Assembly: GCA_934130085.1 (NCBI GenBank)
Contig: CAKOXK010000007.1
Coordinates: 9,080 to 73,079, forward strand
DNA: 64,000 bases
From: an uncultured Clostridia bacterium
Lineage (GTDB): Bacteria; Bacillota; Clostridia; TANB77; CAG-508
Direction of reading: 5' to 3'
Shown here: positions 51,975 through 62,066 of the stretch, piece after piece
How the letters are laid out: each line of letters starts with the position of its first letter
Numbering within the stretch: position 1 is the first letter of the stretch
The notes under the pieces: model-generated
The model's input: the letters and a program-made list of their open reading frames with translations, nothing else
What the model was told of the DNA's origin: nothing
Databases searched by the model: none
Position numbers and translations under genes: made by a program

Positions 51975-54812
51975 ATGGCAACTGATAAAATAATAATTAA
52001 AGGTGCAAGAGAGCATAATTTAAAAGATATAGATATTGAGATTCCAAAAGATAAATTGATTGTAATAACAGGACTTTCGGGGTCAGGTAAGTCATCACTT
52101 GCGTTTGATACTTTATATGCTGAAGGGCAGAGAAGGTATGTTGAGAGTTTATCATCTTATGCAAGGCAGTTCTTAGGTATTATGGATAAGCCTAATGTGG
52201 AGTCAATTGATGGATTGTCACCAGCAATTTCTATTGATCAAAAAACTACATCACGTAATCCTCGTTCAACAGTTGGTACAGTTACAGAAATTTATAATTA
52301 TGTGCGTTTATTGTATGCAAGAATTGGTGTTCCTTATTGCCCTATATGTGGTAAAAAGATTGAGAAGCAGTCTATTGATCAAATTGTTGATGATATTTTA
52401 AAATTACCAGAGGGCACGAAGATTCAAATACTTTCTCCAATTGTAAGAGGTAAAAAAGGAGAATATAAAAAGACTTTAGAGTCTTATGAGAAGGCTGGCT
52501 ATGTGCGTGCAAGAATTGATGGAGAAAATGTAGAACTCTCTGATGATTTTGATATTGACAGAAAAAAGAAACATTCAATTGATATTATAATTGACAGACT
52601 TGTTATTAAAGATGATATTAGGCAACGTTTAACTGAGTCTGTTGAAACAGCGATGAAGGAAGCTGAAAATCTTGTGAAGATTGACATTGTTGGTGGAGAA
52701 GAAAAGCTTTACAGTGGTAACTATGCTTGCCCTAATTGTAATTTCAGTTTTGGTGAAATCTCTTCAAGATTGTTTTCATTTAATAACCCAGAAGGTGCAT
52801 GCCCTGATTGTACAGGTATCGGTTTCTTAATGAAAATGGATGAAGACTTGATTATTCCTGATAAAAATTTAACGTTATATAATGGAGTAAAATGTTTTGG
52901 TGCTAGTACAATGAAGAAGGGTGATACAATAGCCAAAATGTATTTTGAGTCCATTGCAAAACATTATGGAGTAGATATATCCGTGCCAATTAAAAAACTT
53001 CCAAGATGGTTTATTGATAAAATTTTATACGGTACAGGAGATGAGGTTATTGATTTTGAATATGAAAGTGCTTTTGGTATAAGAAAGAATAGTATTCCAT
53101 TTGAGGGTGTAATACCTACACTTGAAAGACGTCATAGAGAAACAAAATCACCTGGAATGATGCAATTTTATGAGATGTATATGAGTGAAAGAGAATGCCC
53201 AACATGTCATGGTGCAAGGCTGAAAAAAGAGGCATTATCTGTAAAGGTTGGAACACTAAATATAAAAGAATTAACTGATCTTTCTATATATCAGATGAAA
53301 GAATATTTATCATCACTTGTTTTAACTGAAAAAGAGCAAATAATTGCAGAGCAAATATTACGTGAGATAAATACGAGACTTCAATTTTTGATTGATGTTG
53401 GACTTGATTATTTAACATTATCAAGAAGTGCGGCAACACTTTCTGGTGGAGAATCTCAGAGAATTAGACTTGCAACTCAGATTGGTTCTGGCTTAACAGG
53501 TGTAATGTATGTTCTTGATGAACCAAGCATAGGACTTCATCAAAGAGATAATAATAAACTTATCGCAACACTAAAAAAATTACGAGATTTAGGCAATTCT
53601 GTAATCGTTGTTGAGCATGATACCGATACAATGTATGCCGCAGATCAAGTAATTGATATTGGACCTGGAGCAGGAGTTCATGGTGGAAGGGTAATGGCTC
53701 AAGGTACCGCAGAAGAAATTTCAAAAGTTGATGAATCTATAACAGGTCAATATTTATCAGGTAAAAAGCAGATTAAAGTTCCAAAACATAGAAGACCTCT
53801 AACTGGTAAATACCTGGAAGTAGTAAAAGCTACTGAACATAACTTGAAAAATATTAGTGTAAAATTTCCACTAGGTCAATTTATATGCGTAACAGGGGTA
53901 TCAGGCTCAGGAAAGAGCACACTTGTTAATGATGTTTTATTTCAGAATGTATATAAAGAATTAAATAAAACTAATATGAAAACAGGTGCCTGCAAAGAAA
54001 TAAGAGGTTTACAAAACATTGATAAAGTGATAAATATAGATCAGTCTCCAATTGGTAGAAGTCCAAGATCAAACCCTGCAACATATACAGGTGTATTTGA
54101 TTTTATCAGAGATATCTTTGCAACAACAAATGAGGCAAAGATGAGAGGTTATGATAAAGGAAGATTTAGTTTCAATGTTCCTGGAGGCAGATGTGAATCA
54201 TGTTCAGGTGATGGAATAATAAAAATTGAAATGAACTTTTTATCAGATGTTTATGTTCCTTGTGATGTATGTAAAGGCAAAAGATATAACAGAGAAACAC
54301 TAGAAGTCAAATACAAAGGCAAATCAATAGCAGATGTACTTGACATGACAGTAGAAGAGGCATTAATTTTCTTTGAGAATGTACCTCGTATAAAACAAAA
54401 AATACAAACACTTTATGATGTTGGACTAGGGTATATAAAATTAGGACAACCATCAACTACATTATCAGGAGGAGAGGCCCAACGTATAAAGCTTGCAACA
54501 GAACTTTCAAAGCGTTCAACAGGAAAAACTCTTTATATTCTTGATGAACCAACAACAGGTCTCCATATAGATGATGTACACAGATTAGTTGATATTTTAC
54601 AAAGGCTTGTAGATGCAGGGAATACGGTTCTTGTTATAGAGCATAATCTTGACTTAATTAAAACTTCTGATTATATAATAGATTTAGGTCCAGAAGGTGG
54701 AGACAAGGGAGGAGAAATTGTAGCTGTTGGTTCTCCTGAAAAAATATGTAAGAATGAAAAGAGCTACACAGGTGAATTTTTAAAACCATATCTTGGTATT
54801 AAAAATGATTAA
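51975..54812 (+). CDS. uvrA: Excinuclease ABC subunit A
   Basis: 945 residues. Damage-sensing ABC ATPase of nucleotide excision repair. Two ABC modules: Walker [35 protein letters not shown] and [16 protein letters not shown]; signature loops [12 protein letters not shown] and [12 protein letters not shown]; Walker [14 protein letters not shown] and [13 protein letters not shown]. Zinc modules [29 protein letters not shown] and [17 protein letters not shown]. Full length. GAGGTGAATT precedes the ATG. It is divergent from uvrB, whereas most Firmicutes have uvrB-uvrA in one operon. Confidence 0.97.
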   Translation: MATDKIIIKGAREHNLKDIDIEIPKDKLIVITGLSGSGKSSLAFDTLYAEGQRRYVESLSSYARQFLGIMDKPNVESIDGLSPAISIDQKTTSRNPRSTVGTVTEIYNYVRLLYARIGVPYCPICGKKIEKQSIDQIVDDILKLPEGTKIQILSPIVRGKKGEYKKTLESYEKAGYVRARIDGENVELSDDFDIDRKKKHSIDIIIDRLVIKDDIRQRLTESVETAMKEAENLVKIDIVGGEEKLYSGNYACPNCNFSFGEISSRLFSFNNPEGACPDCTGIGFLMKMDEDLIIPDKNLTLYNGVKCFGASTMKKGDTIAKMYFESIAKHYGVDISVPIKKLPRWFIDKILYGTGDEVIDFEYESAFGIRKNSIPFEGVIPTLERRHRETKSPGMMQFYEMYMSERECPTCHGARLKKEALSVKVGTLNIKELTDLSIYQMKEYLSSLVLTEKEQIIAEQILREINTRLQFLIDVGLDYLTLSRSAATLSGGESQRIRLATQIGSGLTGVMYVLDEPSIGLHQRDNNKLIATLKKLRDLGNSVIVVEHDTDTMYAADQVIDIGPGAGVHGGRVMAQGTAEEISKVDESITGQYLSGKKQIKVPKHRRPLTGKYLEVVKATEHNLKNISVKFPLGQFICVTGVSGSGKSTLVNDVLFQNVYKELNKTNMKTGACKEIRGLQNIDKVINIDQSPIGRSPRSNPATYTGVFDFIRDIFATTNEAKMRGYDKGRFSFNVPGGRCESCSGDGIIKIEMNFLSDVYVPCDVCKGKRYNRETLEVKYKGKSIADVLDMTVEEALIFFENVPRIKQKIQTLYDVGLGYIKLGQPSTTLSGGEAQRIKLATELSKRSTGKTLYILDEPTTGLHIDDVHRLVDILQRLVDAGNTVLVIEHNLDLIKTSDYIIDLGPEGGDKGGEIVAVGSPEKICKNEKSYTGEFLKPYLGIKND

Positions 54813-54933
54813 AACAAATATACGAAATGTTAGAATGAATAATAATGTAATGCAATGTAAAAATAAGAAATACTAAAAATAAATATTAACATAAAATGAA
54901 TACAATATGAATAATGCAGATTTGGAGGAAAAA

Positions 54934-55623
54934 ATGTCAAACATAGTCATAGGAATTGAAGGGGAGGTCGCATCGGGTAAAACATCAACTTGTAGAAGCC
55001 TTGTTAAAATGATAGATAATAGCGCATTCATCGATGGAGGAGCGATTTATAGAGGGATTATCTTGGCTTTAAAGCAGTCAAAAGTCGACTTAAGAAATTT
55101 GTTTACAGAAAAAAATGTAAACGCTCTAGATATTATGAAGAAGCTAAAAGTTGAATTTTTGATAAAGAATCATGAAACAATAGTTTGTATTGATGGTAAC
55201 GAGGTAAATAATAATTCAATACAAAATGCGCAAAATGCTATGGATGTTTCAAAAATGGCAAGTTTGGCTGACAACTCAAGCCTATTTATGTTTGCAAGAC
55301 ATATAATTGATGAATATAAAAAGAAATACAACATAATAGTTTCTGCACGTGATCTAGTTGCAATTTATCCTGATATGACATGTCATATTTACATAACAGC
55401 AGACTTGGAAGAAAGAGTAAAAAGAAGATATAATGAATATAATGGAAAGTATTCGATTGCTGAAATAAGAAAAATGATTGTTGAAAGAGACAGATTGCAT
55501 GAAAAGGCTGGATTTAATTTAAGATGCGAAAAGTCAATCACAATAGATGTAACAGAATGTAAAAGTGCAGAAGAATCAGCAAAAAAAATATACGAAAAAC
55601 TAAAAGAAATGAATATTTTGTAA
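54934..55623 (+). CDS. Cytidylate kinase-like protein
   Basis: 229 residues from ATG 54934, which follows TTGGAGGAAAAA; an in-frame ATG at 54907 is upstream of that site. P-loop GIEGEVASGKTSTCRSL (6-22), then DGGAIYRGII (equivalent to DTGAMYRA of Cmk), NNNSIQNAQNAMDVSKMAS, and VSARDLVAIYPDMTCHIYITADLEERVKRR matching the Cmk GRDIG..PxA..K..L region. Differences (GGA for TGA; no GRDIGT) suggest a divergent CMP kinase or a paralog with another substrate. Monocistronic behind uvrA. Confidence 0.75.
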   Translation: MSNIVIGIEGEVASGKTSTCRSLVKMIDNSAFIDGGAIYRGIILALKQSKVDLRNLFTEKNVNALDIMKKLKVEFLIKNHETIVCIDGNEVNNNSIQNAQNAMDVSKMASLADNSSLFMFARHIIDEYKKKYNIIVSARDLVAIYPDMTCHIYITADLEERVKRRYNEYNGKYSIAEIRKMIVERDRLHEKAGFNLRCEKSITIDVTECKSAEESAKKIYEKLKEMNIL

Positions 55624-55817
55624 ATTATAATCAAATCTAATTAGAACAAATCTGAAAAAAACTTAAATTTTTCAGCAAATTTGTTGTTATGCGAAAATTT
55701 ATAAAATAGAATTTCTGTGCAATGTAATATATTAGCAAATATTCATAACATATCTAATATATATAGTAATCACAAAAAATATCTCTTAGCATAAAATAAG
55801 CTAGGAGGTAATTTTTT

Positions 55818-56459
55818 ATGTACGACAGTAATTATTTTAGAAAAATAATAGGCGAGAATGTTAATCCAAATGATTACTTTGAAAACAGTAGTAATATTAG
55901 TAATTCCAGTGCACGAATAATAGATGAAAATACATATATGAAGAATCAAAGCGTATTTATACAAAATCAGAATTCGGGGCATAAAGAAGAACAAACACAA
56001 TCCAGAACAAATACGCAAAATCAAGCAAAAATCCAGAGCCAAATAAATGAACAAACAAACATTACTAGACAACAAATAAATACTCAAGAACAGAATAATA
56101 TCCAAGTAAAAAATGAGCAATCAAAAAATATATCAAGAGCCGGAATGATAAATGCAGAGAACTTGCAAAGTGAGAAAACAATACAATCTAATCATACAAT
56201 TTATGATCATTACCCTGAAATATATAAGATTATAATGCCAATGGTAGAAGAAGCGGTTAAAAGAAATAGTGGTCAAAATATTACATCAAAATTAATTGAA
56301 AGTATTACAACTGAAATATTTAATGCACTTGAAGTAGACAACAATATCAATAAAAACAAAGTACTTTATGATCTAATTAAAATATTAGTTTTAAATTATT
56401 TTGTTAATAATTTTATAATGACAAGTACAATACCAAATCCATATCCAGAAGATTTATAA
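55818..56459 (+). CDS. Gln/Asn-rich protein of unknown function
   Basis: 213 residues; AGGAGGTAATTTTTT gives a strong binding site. The N-terminal 130 residues are Gln/Asn/Ser-rich and probably disordered (QTQSRTNTQNQAKIQSQINEQ). The C-terminal 80 residues look folded (HYPEIYKIIMPMVEEAVKRN, LIESITTEIFNAL, NKVLYDLIKILVLNYFVNNFI) and end in a short PNPYPEDL. No family recognised. In many Clostridia small proteins of this style occur near sporulation genes; ytvI follows, but a link is unproven. A composite palindromic repeat starts right after the stop. Confidence 0.68.
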   Translation: MYDSNYFRKIIGENVNPNDYFENSSNISNSSARIIDENTYMKNQSVFIQNQNSGHKEEQTQSRTNTQNQAKIQSQINEQTNITRQQINTQEQNNIQVKNEQSKNISRAGMINAENLQSEKTIQSNHTIYDHYPEIYKIIMPMVEEAVKRNSGQNITSKLIESITTEIFNALEVDNNINKNKVLYDLIKILVLNYFVNNFIMTSTIPNPYPEDL

Positions 56460-56674
56460 TGAATAATGAAGAAAGAAACATTCGCGCTTCGCTTAATCGC
56501 TAACGCAGCTTTCTTAAACAATAAACTGAAACAAGATTAATATTATATTGTTTTTCGAAGCCTTGTTCGTTTCTTTCTTCACTAGTCAAAACTAACTTTA
56601 GGAAGAAAGAAACATTCGCGCTTCGCTTAATCGCTAACGCGGCTTTCTTAAACAATATAATATTAATCTTGTTT
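56460..56674. repeat. Dispersed palindromic repeat, copy H (half plus full unit, GAAAGAAAC-stem subtype)
   Basis: A right half (about 56466-56525) is followed by a full unit 56529-56674 with 25-bp perfect arms (56529-56553 with 56650-56674; outer part AAACAAGATTAA). The inner stem is GTTTCTTTCTTC / GAAGAAAGAAAC, not the GCAATCTTC type; the side hairpin includes CGCGCTTCGCTTAATCGCTAACGC. Confidence 0.88.
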
Positions 56675-56747
56675 ATGATGAAATATATGAATAAAATTTA
56701 TATGAAGACATATAATAAAGTAAGCTAGAACAAAAGGAGAATCTTTA

Positions 56748-57842
56748 ATGGTTTCGGATATGAATTATTGGAGCAAAGTTTTAAAGAAATTATTTAGTTT
56801 TATTTTAACTTTACTCATATTGTTCTTGATCATGAAATTATCCGTTTTTTATCTACCATTTTTGATTGCCCTTGTTCTAGCAATTTTTATTGAACCAGCA
56901 ATTAAATTTTTAATGAAACATTTAAAATGGACAAGAAGGATCAGTTCTATATTTGTTATAGCAGTTTCAATAATCTTAATCGTTGGGATAATTGCATTTG
57001 GAACTGTAACTTTATTTAATGAATCAAGCAAATTATTACAGGGATCAGATTCTTATTTTGAAAAGGCGAAAAATTTAATTGATAGCTTTACTAATAATGA
57101 AGTACTGCTGGAAAAGTTGCCACCAGAATTACAATTATCTCTTAAAAATGCGGAAAATGATTTGCTTAAAACGGTTATAGAATGGGTAACAAGTACTTTA
57201 AATAAAATCAAGGAATGGATAGTAAAAGTACCTAATTTATTTATGACATTTTTCTTTACACTTATGGCACTATATTTTATGTGTACAGACAAAATCTACA
57301 TGCTTGACCAAATGGAACATCATTTGCCAGATGTGTGGACGAAGAAATTATCAATGTATATACATGAAATTACAAAGTCATTAGGACATTACTTAAAGGC
57401 AGAAGCAACTTTAATTTCTATATCATTTTTTATATCTTTAATAGGACTTACAATATATAAATTTCTAGGATTAAATGTTGAATTTCCGTTGCTTATGGCA
57501 ATCGGAATAGGCTTTGTTGATGCACTTCCAATACTCGGCTCAAGTGCAGTAATGGTACCATGGGCAATAATTGAAGCTATAAATGGAGATATAGTACTTT
57601 CAATTGCTATTTTGGCGCTGTTGGGAGTAATGGGAATAACAAGAAATATATTAGAACCAAAACTTGTAAGCAAACATATAGGAATCCACCCAGTATTCAC
57701 ATTAATTGCTATGTATACAGGTTATAAACTAGTAGGTGTTTTAGGCTTAATCTTAGGACCAATATTGCTAATTGTTTTAAAAGAAATTTATAGTCCATTA
57801 ATTGAAAAGGGAATATTTAGAAGCTTATTTGAAAGAGAATAA
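56748..57842 (+). CDS. ytvI: AI-2E-family transporter, YtvI-like sporulation membrane protein
   Basis: 364 residues, about eight helices: FSFILTLLILFLIMKL and YLPFLIALVLAIFIEPAIKFL at the N-terminus, an extracytoplasmic helical stretch (90-150), then IGIGFVDALPILGSSAVMVPWAI and RNILEPKLVSKHIGIHPVFTLIAMYTGYKLVGVLGLILGPI, a highly characteristic AI-2E family segment. YtvI is the sporulation-associated branch, whose substrate is unknown. AAAGGAGAATCTTT precedes the start. Sits between a palindromic repeat and a converging minus-strand gene. Confidence 0.82.
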   Translation: MVSDMNYWSKVLKKLFSFILTLLILFLIMKLSVFYLPFLIALVLAIFIEPAIKFLMKHLKWTRRISSIFVIAVSIILIVGIIAFGTVTLFNESSKLLQGSDSYFEKAKNLIDSFTNNEVLLEKLPPELQLSLKNAENDLLKTVIEWVTSTLNKIKEWIVKVPNLFMTFFFTLMALYFMCTDKIYMLDQMEHHLPDVWTKKLSMYIHEITKSLGHYLKAEATLISISFFISLIGLTIYKFLGLNVEFPLLMAIGIGFVDALPILGSSAVMVPWAIIEAINGDIVLSIAILALLGVMGITRNILEPKLVSKHIGIHPVFTLIAMYTGYKLVGVLGLILGPILLIVLKEIYSPLIEKGIFRSLFERE

Positions 57843-57950
57843 AAAATATATCTATGACGGATGTATTATTATGAATTTTACATTATATTTGACTATGTAT
57901 ATGATAAAACTTACATTATAATTGTCTATATGTTAGGATAGCCCAATATA

Positions 57951-58451
57951 TTATGGCAGATATACAAAGTCATCTTCAGGCACTTCAATCTTAGTAATTT
58001 TATCAACAATAAGAACAGGCATATCACCTTTGTATGTGCCTTTTTTTATTGTTCCTACGCAAGAAACCCAAGCATTATTTTTAAAGTTTTTAACATCATT
58101 TGAATTTGCTAGAATTCCTACAATAACAGCATTCGCATTTTGATTTGAATTAATAATCATAGTTCTTGCAATGACGAATTCGTTTTCAGTAAAATCAGGC
58201 ATCCTATATACATAGCCAGAAATAGAAAATCTTTTGCCAACATAAGAAGAAATATTTTCATGAGCATCTTTTAAAAAACTGGTAAAATTATTTGAGGAGA
58301 TAGTTGTTACTGTATTTGATGAGACCTCTTTAGTAGAATTAAATATTTTCAAAATGCTAATGATGAAGATGGCTATGGCAAGAACGACAAGAGTAATACT
58401 AAAAATTTTCAAAAATTTCTTTTTATCAATTCTAAAATTACATATAAACAT
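57951..58451 (-). CDS. Membrane-anchored DUF1980/YcgQ-type C-terminal domain protein
   Basis: 166 residues from ATG 58451, placed 6 nt after GTGAGG; a GTG four codons upstream overlaps that site. N-terminal helix (about 13-37: FSITLVVLAIAIFIISIL), a Ser/Thr linker, and an extracytoplasmic domain: YVGKRFSISGYVYRMPDFTENEFVIARTMI, WVSCVGTIKKGTYKGDMPVLIVDKI..VPEDDFVYLP, matching the C-terminal domain of YcgQ/DUF1980 (partner of YcgR permeases). The usual Cys-Cys pair is absent (MIINSNQN here) and no permease gene is adjacent, so this is a stand-alone, possibly repurposed domain. Confidence 0.65.
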   Translation of the reverse strand: MFICNFRIDKKKFLKIFSITLVVLAIAIFIISILKIFNSTKEVSSNTVTTISSNNFTSFLKDAHENISSYVGKRFSISGYVYRMPDFTENEFVIARTMIINSNQNANAVIVGILANSNDVKNFKNNAWVSCVGTIKKGTYKGDMPVLIVDKITKIEVPEDDFVYLP

Positions 58452-58648
58452 ACATAACCTCACTTTCTTCTAAACTATATGAATAGAAGATTGTACAATA
58501 TTCGAAAAAAGAAAACTGATATGCTAATTGAAGAAGTAAATTTTAGTAGAAATTTATACACAAAAAATGCGGAAATTGTTGCAAAAAAAAATTCTACGTG
58601 ATATATTAAAAAAGTATTTTTATGATGACTAGGAAAAGAGGAAACCAA

Positions 58649-61399
58649 ATGAGTTTATTTAAATCTTATAGTGAAAAAGAAGTTAAGAGAATAATGCCTT
58701 TAGTAAATAAAATTAATGCATTAGAACCAGAAATGGAGAAATTATCTGATGATGAATTAAAGGCTAAAACGCCATATTTTAAAGAACTTTTAAAAGGTGG
58801 AAAAAAGCTAGATGATATCTTACCAGAGGCTTTTGCAGTTGTTAGAGAGGCTTCAAAAAGAGTTTTAGGAATGCGTCATTTTGATGTACAATTAATAGGT
58901 GGAATTGTACTTCATCAAGGTAGAATCGCAGAGATGAAAACTGGTGAAGGAAAAACTTTAGTTGCTACACTTCCAGCTTACTTAAATGCTCTTGAGGGTG
59001 AAGGAGTCCATGTAATAACTGTAAATGACTACTTAGCAAAAAGAGATAGCGAATGGATGGGCAAGCTTTATACATTCTTAGGCCTAACTGTTGGTCTTGT
59101 AATCAGTGGAATGAAGCCAGCAGAAAAGCAGAAGGCTTATAATTGTGATATTACATACGGAACAAATAATGAGTTCGGTTTCGATTATTTAAGAGATAAC
59201 ATGGTTGTATATGAGAACCAATTAGTTCAAAGAAAATTACACTACGTTATTATAGATGAAATTGATAGTATTTTAATTGATGAGGCACGTACACCACTTA
59301 TTATATCAGGACGTGCAAATGAGGCATCTGATATTTATGTTAAAGCTGATAGATTTGTTAGCAAACTAGAGCCAAAAACAATTATTGAAGAAGATGTTAA
59401 GAACTTCGAACAAGAAGAAGATAATGAAAATTATGATTATATAATTGACTTAAAAGCAAAATCAGCATCACTTACTCAAAAGGGTATTGCTAAGGCTGAG
59501 AAAGAATTTGGGTTAGAGAATTTCAATGATTTAGCAAATTCAGAATTAGTTCATGCAGTTAATCAAGCTCTTCGTGCACATGGTATTATGAAAAAAGATG
59601 TTGATTACATTGTTAAGAATGGTGAGGTTCTTATAGTTGATGAGTTCACAGGACGTATCATGTATGGTAGAAGATACAATAATGGATTACATCAAGCAAT
59701 TGAAGCAAAAGAACATGTAAAAGTTGCAGATGAATCAAAAACATTAGCCAATATCACATTCCAAAACTTCTTCAGAATGTATGATAAATTATCTGGTATG
59801 ACAGGTACCGCTATGACAGAGGAAGAAGAATTTGAGGAAATATATAGACTGGATGTTATCGAAATACCAACAAACAAGCCAATGATTAGAAAAGATTTAC
59901 CAGATGTAATTTACAAAAATAGCGAGGCAAAATTTAGAGCTGTTGTTAGAGATATAAAAGCAAGTTATGAAAAAGGTCAACCAGTACTAGTTGGTACAGT
60001 ATCAATTGAAAAATCAGAAAAACTAAGTAAAATGCTAACACAAGAAAGAATTCCTCACCAAGTGTTAAACGCAAAATACCATGAAAAAGAAGCAGAAATA
60101 ATTGCTCAAGCAGGTAAATATAAAGCTGTTACGATAGCTACAAACATGGCAGGTCGTGGAACTGATATTGTTTTAGGTGGTAATAGTGAATACTTAGCTA
60201 AGCAAGAAATGCGTAAAAAATATACTTATGAAGAAATTGAAGAAGCTACAGCATTTAATGAAACAAGTGATGAAAAAATTCTAAAAAGAAGAGAAGAATT
60301 CAGATACCTAGTTGCTAAATATGACAAAGGTATTGAAGACGAGAGAAAAAAGGTAATTGATGCTGGTGGATTAAAAATAATTGGTACTGAAAGACATGAG
60401 TCAAGACGTATTGATAATCAGTTGAGAGGTCGTTCAGGACGTCAGGGAGATCCAGGAGAATCAAGATTCTACATTGCATTAGATGATGATTTAATGAAAA
60501 TCTTTGGCGGAAAAACAATCGAAAATGTATACAACAAAATCGGTGTATCAGAAGACATGCCAATCGAATCAAAATTACTTTCAAGAGCAGTTGAAAACGC
60601 TCAAAAGAAAGTTGAAGGTAGAAACTTCAGTATCAGAAAGAATGTTCTACAATATGATGATGTAATGAACAAACAAAGAACAATAATCTATGCACAAAGA
60701 AGAGAAGTACTAGATGGAACAAATTTACAATCAACTATTGAAGGAATGATAGACGCAGTTGCAAGTCAAATAGTAAAAAGCTATGCATCAGATCATACTA
60801 GAGATAGAGAAGGCATGCTACAAGAAATTGAAAACGTATTCGGAATTACTAGAATACCAGCATTAGACAAGAAAGATGCTGATGTAGATGAAGTAATAGA
60901 TGATTTACAATTCCAAGCTGATGATATGTATAAAGAAAAGAGAAAGAAATACGGAGATTCTCTAAAAGAACTTGAAAGAGTAGTATTACTAAAAGTAGTT
61001 GATCAAAAATGGATGGAACATATTGATAACATGGATGAGCTAAAAAATGGTGTAGGTCTTCGTGCTTATGGTCAACATGATCCAGTTGTAGTTTATAGAA
61101 CTGAAGGTGGAGAGATGTTTGACGAAATGGTATATGATATAAAATATGATGTAGTAAAACTACTAATGCATGTATCAAAGAGAGATGAGGGAACATCAAG
61201 AAAAGAAACAGCTAAAATAACAGATGAAAAACTACAAAATGAAAAAGATGCCATAGAATTAGTTGATGGAAAGTTATCACCAAAAGAAGGTGGAATAAAC
61301 AAAACAGTAGTAAACGAAGAACCAAAAGTAGGAAGAAATGACCCATGTCCCTGCCGGAAGTGGCAAAAAGTACAAAAATTGTTGTGGCAAATAGCATAA
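58649..61399 (+). CDS. secA: Protein translocase ATPase SecA, zinc-finger tail frameshifted
   Basis: Start ATG 58649 behind AAAAGAGGAAAC. Motor of the Sec pathway. DEAD-like NBD1 with Walker [10 protein letters not shown] (about 98-106) and [18 protein letters not shown], preprotein cross-linking domain, NBD2 with [14 protein letters not shown] and [17 protein letters not shown], and helical scaffold ([24 protein letters not shown]). The C-terminal zinc-binding motif breaks: VGRNDPCPC is followed by [14 protein letters not shown] because of one extra C at 61354-61355. Dropping it gives [12 protein letters not shown] and a stop at 61392-61394, the normal end. Confidence 0.95.
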   Translation: MSLFKSYSEKEVKRIMPLVNKINALEPEMEKLSDDELKAKTPYFKELLKGGKKLDDILPEAFAVVREASKRVLGMRHFDVQLIGGIVLHQGRIAEMKTGEGKTLVATLPAYLNALEGEGVHVITVNDYLAKRDSEWMGKLYTFLGLTVGLVISGMKPAEKQKAYNCDITYGTNNEFGFDYLRDNMVVYENQLVQRKLHYVIIDEIDSILIDEARTPLIISGRANEASDIYVKADRFVSKLEPKTIIEEDVKNFEQEEDNENYDYIIDLKAKSASLTQKGIAKAEKEFGLENFNDLANSELVHAVNQALRAHGIMKKDVDYIVKNGEVLIVDEFTGRIMYGRRYNNGLHQAIEAKEHVKVADESKTLANITFQNFFRMYDKLSGMTGTAMTEEEEFEEIYRLDVIEIPTNKPMIRKDLPDVIYKNSEAKFRAVVRDIKASYEKGQPVLVGTVSIEKSEKLSKMLTQERIPHQVLNAKYHEKEAEIIAQAGKYKAVTIATNMAGRGTDIVLGGNSEYLAKQEMRKKYTYEEIEEATAFNETSDEKILKRREEFRYLVAKYDKGIEDERKKVIDAGGLKIIGTERHESRRIDNQLRGRSGRQGDPGESRFYIALDDDLMKIFGGKTIENVYNKIGVSEDMPIESKLLSRAVENAQKKVEGRNFSIRKNVLQYDDVMNKQRTIIYAQRREVLDGTNLQSTIEGMIDAVASQIVKSYASDHTRDREGMLQEIENVFGITRIPALDKKDADVDEVIDDLQFQADDMYKEKRKKYGDSLKELERVVLLKVVDQKWMEHIDNMDELKNGVGLRAYGQHDPVVVYRTEGGEMFDEMVYDIKYDVVKLLMHVSKRDEGTSRKETAKITDEKLQNEKDAIELVDGKLSPKEGGINKTVVNEEPKVGRNDPCPCRKWQKVQKLLWQIA

Positions 61400-61490
61400 A
61401 ATAAAGACTGTTGATAGTACACTGTTCAACAGTCTATTTTAAAAATATATGATATAATTTAGTATATTTCGACTAAGGGAAGGAAAAAAT

Positions 61491-61736
61491 ATGAGAGAGA
61501 TACAAATAAATAGAGTATATAAGCATTTTAAAGGAGATTATTATTTAGTAGTTGATGTTGCAAATGATTCTGAAACAAAAGAAAAATATGTTGTATATAG
61601 AAGACTATATGGAGATGGAAGTCTTTGGATAAGACCACTTGATATGTTTTTAAGTGAAGTTGATCATAATAAATATCCAAATGTAAAACAAAAGTATAGG
61701 TTTGAATTACAAGAAATTGAGAGTGTTGCTAAATAG
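61491..61736 (+). CDS. DUF1653 domain protein
   Basis: 81 residues: INRVYKHFKGDYYLVVDVANDSET, YVVYRRLYGDGSLWIRPLDMFLSEVDHNKYP, the typical DUF1653 pattern (YRHYKGNLYEVLGV..ETLEELVVYR.LYG). Function unknown; members occur alone or joined to other domains. Binding site AAGGGAAGGAAAAA. It is directly between secA and a second SEC-C motif that is in the same reading frame after a TAG stop, so this protein may once have ended in SEC-C. Confidence 0.85.
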   Translation: MREIQINRVYKHFKGDYYLVVDVANDSETKEKYVVYRRLYGDGSLWIRPLDMFLSEVDHNKYPNVKQKYRFELQEIESVAK

Positions 61737-61742
61737 AAAGGA

Positions 61743-61802
61743 ATGCATTGTGCATGTGGGTCTGGTAAGAAATATAAGAACTGTTGCGGAAAGAACGCAT
61801 AA
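61743..61802 (+). CDS. Orphan SEC-C zinc motif, 19 codons in frame with DUF1653 gene
   Basis: ATG CAT followed by [17 protein letters not shown] and a stop. In frame with the DUF1653 gene, separated by TAG at 61734-61736 and Lys-Gly. SEC-C (CxCx8CC) is normally a C-terminal tail of SecA and other proteins. AAAGGA abuts the ATG, too close for a good start. It is either the tail of a readthrough product of the DUF1653 gene or a remnant of a duplicated SecA end. Confidence 0.5.
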   Translation: MHCACGSGKKYKNCCGKNA

Positions 61803-61901
61803 CTAGCTAATTTCAAGACTTTCAAAGAAGTAAAAAATGGGTGTCAAAAATCAACTTGTCACCCCCAATATAAAAAAAATAGCTGAAAAGCATTGAAATA
61901 T

Positions 61902-61944
61902 AAGGAGTGTATCCAATAAAAATTGGGTGACACTTCTTTTTATT
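61902..61944 (+). terminator. Terminator upstream of the AAA+ gene
   Basis: Imperfect stem AAGGAGTGTATCCAAT / ATTGGGTGACACTTCTT (61902-61917 with 61922-61938) with T-run TTTTTATTATATT. A related sequence TGGGTGTCAAAAATCAACTTG (20 shown in part) precedes at about 61839; the rest of the 264-nt gap holds no gene. Confidence 0.7.
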
Positions 61945-62066
61945 ATATTATATTGAATTTTTATTGTTATTTTTTTGTTGTTATGATATGATTATTGCAA
62001 AAGGGATTTATTTCCAAAATGTAGAATATATTTATTATAAGAGTAAATATAAAAGGAGTTGTAAAT

